DNA of 64,000 nucleotides from contig CM060306.1 of NCBI GenBank assembly GCA_030674185.1, positions 253,001 to 317,000 of the forward strand, written 5' to 3'. Below, one piece after another: positions 57,240 through 64,000 of this stretch. Every line of letters starts with the position of its first letter. The first letter of the stretch is position 1. The translations under genes and the position numbers were made by a program. This DNA comes from Monoplex corrugatus (Eukaryota > Mollusca > Gastropoda > Littorinimorpha > Ranellidae). The notes under the pieces are model-generated. The model did no database searches. It saw only the letters and a list, made by a program, of their open reading frames with translations, and was not told the DNA's origin.

Positions 57240-60200
57240 GCTGCTAAGGTATGAAAGTTTTGTTACTATGGTCTGACTAATAATGGTTGACAAGTAATTT
57301 ACTATGGTGTGACTTTAGTGGTTGACATGTATGTTACTATGGTCTGACTAATATATGGTTGACAAGTAATTTACTATGGTGTGACTAATAATGGTTGACA
57401 TGTAATTTACTATGGTGTGACTTTAGTGGTTGACATGTATGTTACTATGGTGTGACTTTAGTGGTTGACATGTATGTTACTATGGTGTGACTTTAGTGGT
57501 TGACATGTATGTTACTATGGTATGACTTTAGTGGATTGACATGTTATGTTACTTTATGGTGTTGACTTTAGTGGTTGACATGTATGTTACTATGGTGTGA
57601 CTTTAGTGATTGACATGTATGTTACTATGGTGTGACTCTTAGTGGTTGACAAGTATGTTACTATGGTGTGACTTTAGTGGTTGACATGTATGTTACTATG
57701 GTGTGACTTTAGTGGTTGACATGTATGTTACTATGGTGTGACTTTAGTGGTTGACATGTATGTTACTATGGTGTGACTTTAGTGGTTGACATGTATGTTA
57801 CTATGGTGTGACTTTAGTGGTTGACATGTATGTTACTATGGTGTGACTCTAACAGTGGTTGACATGTATGTTACTATGGTGTGACTTTAGTGGTTGACAA
57901 GTATGTTACTATGGTGTGACTCTAACAGTGGTTGACATGTATGTTACTATGGTGTGACTTTAGTGTTGACATGTATGTTACTATGGTGAGACTTTAGTGG
58001 TTGACAGTATGTTACTATGGTGTGACTTTAGTGGTTGACATGTATGTTACTATGGTGTGACTTTAGTGGTTGACAAGTATGTTACTATGGTGTGACTTTA
58101 GTGGTTGACATGTATGTTACTATGGTGTGACTCTAACAGTGGTTGACATGTATGTTACTATGGTGTGACTCTAACAGTGGTTGACATGTATGTTACTATG
58201 GTGTGACTTTAGTGGTTGACAAGTATGTTACTATGGTGTGACTCTAACAGTGTTGACATATATGTTACTATGTTTGTGACTTTAGTGATTGACATGTATG
58301 TTACTATGGTGTGACTCTAACAGTGGTTGACATGTATGTACTATGGTGTGACTTTAGTGGTTGACATGTATGTTACTATGGTGTGACTTTAGTGGTTGAC
58401 ATGTATGTTACTATGGTGTGACTTTAGTGGTTGACAAGTATGTTACTATGGTGTGACTTTAGTGGTTGACATGTATGTTACTATGGTGTGACTTAAGTGG
58501 TTGACATGTATGTTACTATGGTGTGACTTTAGTGGTTGACATGTATGTTACTATGGTGTGACTTTAGTGTTGACATGTATGTTACTATGGTGTAGACTTT
58601 AGTGGTTGACATGTATGTTACTATGGTGTGACTTTAGTGATTGACATGTATGTTACTATGGTGTGACTCTAATAGTGGTTGACATGTATGTTACTATGGT
58701 GTGACTTTAGTGGTTGACATGTATGTTACTATGGTGTGACTTTAGTGGTTGACATGTATGTTACTATGGTGTGACTTTAGTGTTGACATGTATGTTATTT
58801 ATGGTGTGACTTTAGTGGTTGACATGTATGTTACTATGGTGTGACTTAGTGTTGACATGTATGTTACTATGGTGTGACTTTATGGTTGACATGTATGTTA
58901 CTATGGTGTGACTACAGTGGTTGACATGTATGTTACTATGGTGTGACTTTAGTGGTTGACATGTATGTTACTATGTGTGACTTTAGTGGTTGACATGTAT
59001 GTTACTATGGTGTGACTTTAGTGGTTGACATGTATGTTACTATGGTGTGACTTCAGTGGTTGACATGTATGTTACTATGGTGTGACTAACAGTGGTTGAC
59101 ATATATGTTACTATGGTGTGACTTTAGTGGTTGACATGTATGTTACTATGGTGTGACTTTAGTGGTTGACAAGTATTTCACTATGGTGTGACTAATAGTG
59201 GTTGACATGTATTTTACTATGGTCTGACTAATAGTGTTGACATGTATGTTACTACGGTGTGACTTAAGTAGATGGTTGATGTATTTTACTATGGTGTGAC
59301 TAAGTGGTTGACATGTACTTTACTGTGGTGTGACTTAAATAGTGGTTATAGTGTATGTTACTATGGTGTGACTTGAATATGGTTGACATGTATGTTACTG
59401 TGGTGTGACTTGAATAGTGGTTGACATGTATGTTACTGTGGTGTGACTTGAATAGTGGCTGGCATATTTTACTATGGTGTGACTCAGTGGTTGACATGTA
59501 TTTCACTGTGGTGTGACTTGAATAGTGGTTATAGTGTATGTTACTGTGGTGCGACTTAAATAGTGGTTATAGTGTATGTTACTGTGGTGTGACTTAAATA
59601 GTGGTTATAGTGTATGTTACTGTGGTGTGACTTAAATAGTGGTTATAGTGTATGTTACTATGGTGTGACTTGAATAGTGGTTATAGTGTATGTTACTGTG
59701 GTGTGACTCAAATAGTGGTTATAGTGTATGTTACTGTGGTGTGACTTGAAATAGTGGTTATAGTGTATGTTACTATGGTGTAACTTAAATAGTGGTTATA
59801 GTGTATGTTACTGTGGTGTGACTTAAATAGTGGTTACAGTGTATGTTACTATGGTGTGACTTAAATAGTGGTTATAGTGTATGTTACTGTGGTGTGACTT
59901 AAATAGTGGTTATAGTGTATGTTACTGTGGTGTGACTTAAATAGTGGTTGACATGTATGTTACTGTGGTGTGACTTAAATAGTGGTTGACATGTATGTTA
60001 CTGTGGTGTGACTTAAATAGTGGTTACAGTGTATGTTACTGTGGTGTGACTTAAATAGTGGTTACAGTGTATGTTACTGTGGTGTGACTTGAATAGTGGT
60101 TGACATGTATGTTACTGTGGTGTGACTTAAATAGTGGTTACAGTGTATGTTACTGTGGTGTGACTTGAATAGTGGTTTATAGTGTATGTTACTGTGGTGT

Positions 60201-60418
60201 GACTTGAATAGTGGTTGACATGTATGTTACTGTGGTGTGACTTAAATAGTGGTTACAGTGTATGTTACTGTGGTGTGACTTGAATAGTGGTTATAGTGTA
60301 TGTTACTGTGGTGTGACTTGAATAGTGGTTGACATGTATTTTACTGTGGTGTGACTTAAATAGTGGTTGACATGTATGTTACTGTGGTGTGACTTGAATA
60401 GTGGTTGACATGTATGTT
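57240..60418. repeat. 35/38-bp minisatellite
   Basis: About 85 copies. To ~59150 the unit is 'TTGACATGTATGTTACTATG' plus 'GTGTGACTTTAGTGG' (35 bp), with a CTCTAACAGTGG variant. From about 59320 a 38-bp unit with 'TTATAGTGTATGTTACTGTG' plus 'GTGTGACTTAAATAGTGG' takes over. The change is gradual over ~200 bases. No gene is seen. Confidence 0.94.
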
Positions 60419-60574
60419 GTATTGCATGATGCTCGCTGTGTATTGTATGAACATGATTTATTGTCAGACTACGCTTATGCCTTTCACTTCTCATTACCGG
60501 ACACCAGACTACACTTTGACTCTTATATCTTAAGATCCAAAACAAGAGTGACTGCCTGCGCCCAAGCAAACACA

Positions 60575-61048
60575 AACCAGAAGAACAAGAAAATCAATGT
60601 AAGCGCATCTCCAACAAGACAACACAAAACAAAACAAGCGCAAATTTTCGGCCAACTAGCCTTTGTTAAGCGCGAACGCACGGTCACAGACAAATCACAG
60701 ACACCAAACAATGGATAATAAAAACGGGACTAAAAACTTCCCTGCCGCCTCGTCCAGTGGGTAAGAGATGGAATGTTACTGTGGCATACATGTCAACCAC
60801 TATTCAAGTCACACCACAGTAACATACACTATAACCACTATTCAAGTCACACCATCTCTTACCCACTGGACGAGGCGGCAGGGAAGTTTTTAGTCCCGTT
60901 TTTATTATCCATTGTTTGGTGTCTGTGATTTGTCTGTGACCGTGCGTTCGCGCTTGACAAAGGCTAGTTGGCCGAAAATTTGCGCTTGTTTTGTTTTGTG
61001 TTGTCTTGTTGGAGATGCGCTTACATTGATTTTCTTGTTCTTCTGGTT
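60575..61048. repeat. 197-bp inverted repeat around a reversed piece of the minisatellite
   Basis: Left arm 60575-60771 and right arm 60852-61048 are reverse complements with about one mismatch ('CTTTGTTAAGCGCG' versus 'CTTTGTCAAGCGCG'). The 80-base loop (60772-60851) is about two units of the neighbouring 38-bp minisatellite in opposite orientation. 60419-60574 is unique flank. Confidence 0.92.
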
Positions 61049-61324
61049 CTTATATCTTATTACCAGATACCAGACTACGCTTTAACTCTTTTATATCTCA
61101 TTATCAGACTCCAGACTACTACACTTTAACTCTTTCATATCTCATTACCAGACACCAGACTACACTTTAACTCTTTCATACCTCATGACCAGAAACCAGA
61201 CTATACTTTTACCGGAAAAAAACATGAAAATAGGCCTTTGTCAAGCACAAATGTAAGATCACAAACACACACCAAATACAAGAATTAGGAGAAAAAAACT
61301 GAAACTTCCCTGCTGCTTTGTCCA
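61049..61324. repeat. About 42-bp degenerate repeats and a diverged third copy of the arm
   Basis: Four copies of a unit with 'ATTACCAGACACCAGACTAC' and 'ACTTTAACTCTTTCATATCT' occupy 61049-61205; a single related copy lies at about 60494-60530, left of the inverted repeat. 61226-61324 ('GCCTTTGTCAAGCACAAATG', 'AACTTCCCTGCTGCTTTGTC') is a diverged, directly oriented copy of the left arm. Confidence 0.7.
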
Positions 61325-62229
61325 GTGATGCGTATGTTATGATGTGACTCAAATAGTAGTTGACATGTATGTTACTATGGTGTGACTTAAATAGTGGTTG
61401 TCATGTAGTATACTACGGAGTGACTTGAATAGTGGTTGACACATATGTTACTATGGTGTGACTTAAATAGAGGTTGTCATGTAGTATACTATGGTGTGAC
61501 TTAAATAGAGGTTGTCATGTAGTATACTATGGTGTGACTTAAATAGAGGTTGTCATGTAGTATACTACGAATTGACTTAAATAGTGGTTGACATGTAGTA
61601 TACTATGGAGTGACTTAAGTAGTGGTTGTCATGTAGTATAGTGTGGAGTGACTTAAATAGTGGTTGTCATGTAGTATAGTGTGGAGTGACTTAAATAGTG
61701 GTTGTCATGTAGTATAGTGTGGAGTGACTTAAATAGTGGTTGACATGTAGTATACTATGGAGTGACTTAAATAGTGGTTGTCATGTAGTATACTATGGAG
61801 TGACTTAAATAGTGGTTGTCATGTAGTATACTATGGAGTGACTTAAATAGTGGTTGTCATGTATGTTACTGTGGAGTGACTTAAATAGTGGTTGACATGT
61901 AGTATAGTGTGGAGTGACTTAAATAGTGGTCATGTAGTATACTATGGTGTGACTTAAATAGTGGTTGACATGTAGTATACTATGGTGTGACTTAAATAGT
62001 GGTTGACATGTAGTATACTATGGAGTGACTTAAATAGTGGTTGACATGTAGTATAGTGTGGAGTGACTTAAATAGTGGTCATGTAGTATACTATGGTGTG
62101 ACTTAAATAGTGGTTGACATGTAGTATACTATGGTGTGACTTAAATAGTGGTTGACATGTAGTATAGTGTGGAGTGACTTAAATAGTAGTTGACATGTAG
62201 TATACTGTGGTGTGACTTAAATAGTGGTT
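61325..62229. repeat. About 38-bp minisatellite, related to the array before it
   Basis: About 24 copies with 'AGTGACTTAAATAGTGGTTG' and 'TCATGTAGTATACTATGG' or 'ACATGTAGTATAGTGTGG'. It shares the 'GTGACTTAAATAGTGGTT' core with 59320-60418, so it is the same satellite continued after the inverted-repeat insertion. It ends at the (ATT)n tail (reversed) of the LINE. Confidence 0.93.
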
Positions 62230-62310
62230 AATAATAATAATAATAATTACAATATTTATATAGCGCAAAATCTTGATAAAATCAAATCTAAGCGCTGAAG
62301 CAGACACGCA

Positions 62311-62355
<45 letters not shown>

Positions 62356-63998
62356 GCATGGCTATAAATGGGGAGAAAGAATAAAAGCAAGAATAAAAGC
62401 AATGGAAAATTATAGAGCATAGCATATACAATTAGGCCTATATATTATGACCATGTGATTCCCCTCCGAGCGGAGACAGGTGCAGGGGGGGGGGGGGGGG
62501 GGGGGGGTTGAGTGAGGTTAGGATTTTATGCGGAGGAGAAAAGGTGAGTTTTGAGAGCGGACTTGAAGGAGACAAAAGTAGGTTGCTGACGGACTGAGAG
62601 AGGAAGTTTGTTCCAGGAGAGTGGACCAGAAACAGAGAAGGCTCGTGGACCATAGGTATTGAGCTTAGTGCGTGGAAAGCGAAAAGTCAGAGGATCGGAG
62701 GCAGAGCGGAGGGTACGTGAGGGAACATAGATCTCAAGTAGGCTTGACAGGTAATCGGGGGCTGCGTTATTGAGGCTTTTGTAGCACATGGTGTCTAGTT
62801 TGTACTGTGTGCGCTTTGATACAGGGAGCCAGTGAAGTTGTGCCAGGAGAGGAGATATGTGGTCAGCTTTTTTCTTTTTGAGTACAAGGCGTACAGCATT
62901 GTTTTGAATGCGCTGTAGGATGTGAATGGTGGAGGCAGGAAGACCAGACAGGAGTGAATTGCAATAGTCAATGCGAGACATTATGAAGGAGAGAACGAGT
63001 TTTGCAGTTGTTTCGACAGAGAGATATTTCCTGATCAGCCTTATACAATGGAGATGATAGTAGCAAGATCTGGCAGTTTGAGAAACAAAGTTGTTCATGG
63101 AGAGGGTAGAGTCAATGCAGACACCAAGGTTTTTAGCTGAATCAGAAATTGGGACTGATGTGTTACATAACGGGAGAGAAAGAGGAGGCAGCTGAGAAAG
63201 TTTCTGACGGGTGCCAATGAGGATAGCTTCTGTCTTGTCGTCATTAAGCTGAAGTTTGTTGAACGTCATCCAGTTCTTAATGTCCGAGTAACACTCAGTG
63301 GTGCGAGTCAACAGGCGCTGTATATTATCAGGTGAGTCACTGTCTTGAAGTTGGGTGTCATCAGCATAGAAGTGGTGTTTTATAGAGTGGGAGTTGATGA
63401 TGGTGGACAGGGGGGAGGTGTAAAGAGTGAAAAGAACAGGGCCAAGGACAGATCCTTGTGGAACACCACAGGTCAGGTATGCAGGTTGAGAGTAAGTGCC
63501 ATTGATGAGAACAGTTTGTTTTCTGTTTGATAAATACGAAGTGAAAAAGGAGAGAGCAATGTCAGAGATGCCAAAAGTATGATGAAGTCTAGAAAGGAGA
63601 ATACCATGGTCAATGGTATCGAAGGCTGCAGACAGATCAAGGAGTGTGAGGAGAGAGACTTTGCCAGTATCAGTTGCAAGGAGGAGATTGTTGAGAATGT
63701 GTACTAGGGCAGTTTCAGTGCTATGGCACTGGCAGTAGGCTGACTGGAAAGGATTGAGGAGATTGTTGGCAGACAGGTGAGAGTTCAGCTGGTTGAGGAC
63801 GACTTTTTCAAGGAATTTTGACAAGAAAGAGAGATTAGAGATAGGCCGGTAATTTTTCAGTTCATTTGGGTCTAAATTGTGTTTCTTGAGGAGAGGGTGA
63901 ACAATAGCAGACTTGAAAGAATCTGGGACAGTTCCAGTTTGAAGAGAAGTGTTGATGATGTCAGTGATGAATGGGAGGAGAGTAGGGAGACAGTCGGA
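62230..63998 (-). mobile_element. CR1/L2-like LINE (5' part outside the window)
   Basis: Minus-strand element with an (ATT)n tail at its 3' end (62231-62246 on the + strand as (AAT)n), 'GCGCAAAATCTTG'-type 3' UTR, a (GC)AC microsatellite, and a 23-base G run (62485-62507; C on the sense strand) just after the stop codon. The tail and UTR are nearly identical to the reverse complement of 1-275. The RT frame is open to the window edge. Confidence 0.9.
62526..63998 (-). CDS. CR1/L2-like LINE reverse transcriptase, open, 5' partial
   Basis: An uninterrupted frame of about 490 codons entering from the right edge. In order: 'SDCLPTLLPFITDIINTS', 'FKSAIVHPLLKKHNLD', 'LKNYRPISNLSFLSKFLEKV', 'NPFQSAYCQCHSTETALVHI', 'LLTLLDLSAAFDTIDHGILL', 'CGVPQGSVLGPVLFTLYT', 'KHHFYADDTQLQDSD' (catalytic YADD), 'KLQLNDDKTEAILIG', 'RIDYCNSLLSGLPAS' and 'LHWLPVSKRTQYKLD', ending 'SALKTHLFSSA'. 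All palm motifs, including the D of 'LDLSAAFD' and the YADD pair, are intact, so the copy is recent and may encode active RT. The upstream endonuclease cannot be seen. Confidence 0.93.
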   Translation of the reverse strand, partial: SDCLPTLLPFITDIINTSLQTGTVPDSFKSAIVHPLLKKHNLDPNELKNYRPISNLSFLSKFLEKVVLNQLNSHLSANNLLNPFQSAYCQCHSTETALVHILNNLLLATDTGKVSLLTLLDLSAAFDTIDHGILLSRLHHTFGISDIALSFFTSYLSNRKQTVLINGTYSQPAYLTCGVPQGSVLGPVLFTLYTSPLSTIINSHSIKHHFYADDTQLQDSDSPDNIQRLLTRTTECYSDIKNWMTFNKLQLNDDKTEAILIGTRQKLSQLPPLSLPLCNTSVPISDSAKNLGVCIDSTLSMNNFVSQTARSCYYHLHCIRLIRKYLSVETTAKLVLSFIMSRIDYCNSLLSGLPASTIHILQRIQNNAVRLVLKKKKADHISPLLAQLHWLPVSKRTQYKLDTMCYKSLNNAAPDYLSSLLEIYVPSRTLRSASDPLTFRFPRTKLNTYGPRAFSVSGPLSWNKLPLSVRQQPTFVSFKSALKTHLFSSA

Positions 63999-64000
63999 GT

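Noticed and set aside
60930..60995. Hammerhead ribozyme in the right palindrome arm ('TTGACAAAGGCTAGTTGGCC', then GAAAA)
   Set aside because: It superficially resembles a CUGANGA...GAAA core, but the core bases deviate and I could not pair a stem III around it.

Overview
This is eukaryotic DNA, most likely from a protostome invertebrate and plausibly a mollusc. The organism call is an inference from the transposon mix: APE-type LINEs of RTE-like and CR1/L2-like type with (ATT)n or (GAT)n tails, a Penelope-like remnant, a piggyBac-like element and a tRNA-derived SINE. The DNA is dominated by minisatellites, and there is no bacterial-style gene organisation.

The only host gene I can support lies on the + strand: the last five coding exons of a puromycin-sensitive aminopeptidase (M1 metallopeptidase, NPEPPS/Psa type). 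They are 13703-13759, 22926-23033, 33153-33305, 50740-50787 and 51314-51448. All introns between them are phase 0 with GT/AG borders. Together the exons encode 166 residues of the C-terminal helical domain and a TAA stop. The introns are about 9.2, 10.1, 17.4 and 0.53 kb, and the intron upstream of 13703 exceeds 13.7 kb and starts outside the window.

Layout: 1-275 is a LINE tail. 273-13702 is upstream intron made of five minisatellite arrays, an RT fragment (2433-2652) and a Penelope-like fragment (4506-4925). 13760-22925 is a 48/41-bp array split by a 6.4-kb composite of two inverted copies of one LINE (16279-22661). 23034-33152 holds a piggyBac-like element carrying a SINE with a clean target-site duplication, a truncated RTE-like LINE, and a 6.8-kb array with a 25-29-bp period. 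33306-50739 holds a short-period array, a 9.3-kb array of a 46-bp unit (interrupted by a CR1/L2-like LINE), and a minus-strand RTE-like LINE itself interrupted by a CR1/L2-like fragment. Downstream of the gene are more arrays (41, 27, 18 and 35-38 bp), a degraded LINE fragment, a 197-bp inverted repeat (60575-61048), and an open CR1/L2-like LINE ORF running off the right edge.

The most striking pattern is that all four large introns carry a minisatellite that begins or ends at a splice site. In three of them the repeat unit clearly contains splice-site sequence: 3' acceptor-derived units before exons 13703 and 33153, and a 5' donor-derived unit after exon 13759. The donor link after exon 33305 is weaker. 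Many intronic units are therefore decoy splice sites. Several arrays also change abruptly from regular to indel-ridden, which suggests unpolished long-read sequence in parts of the assembly.
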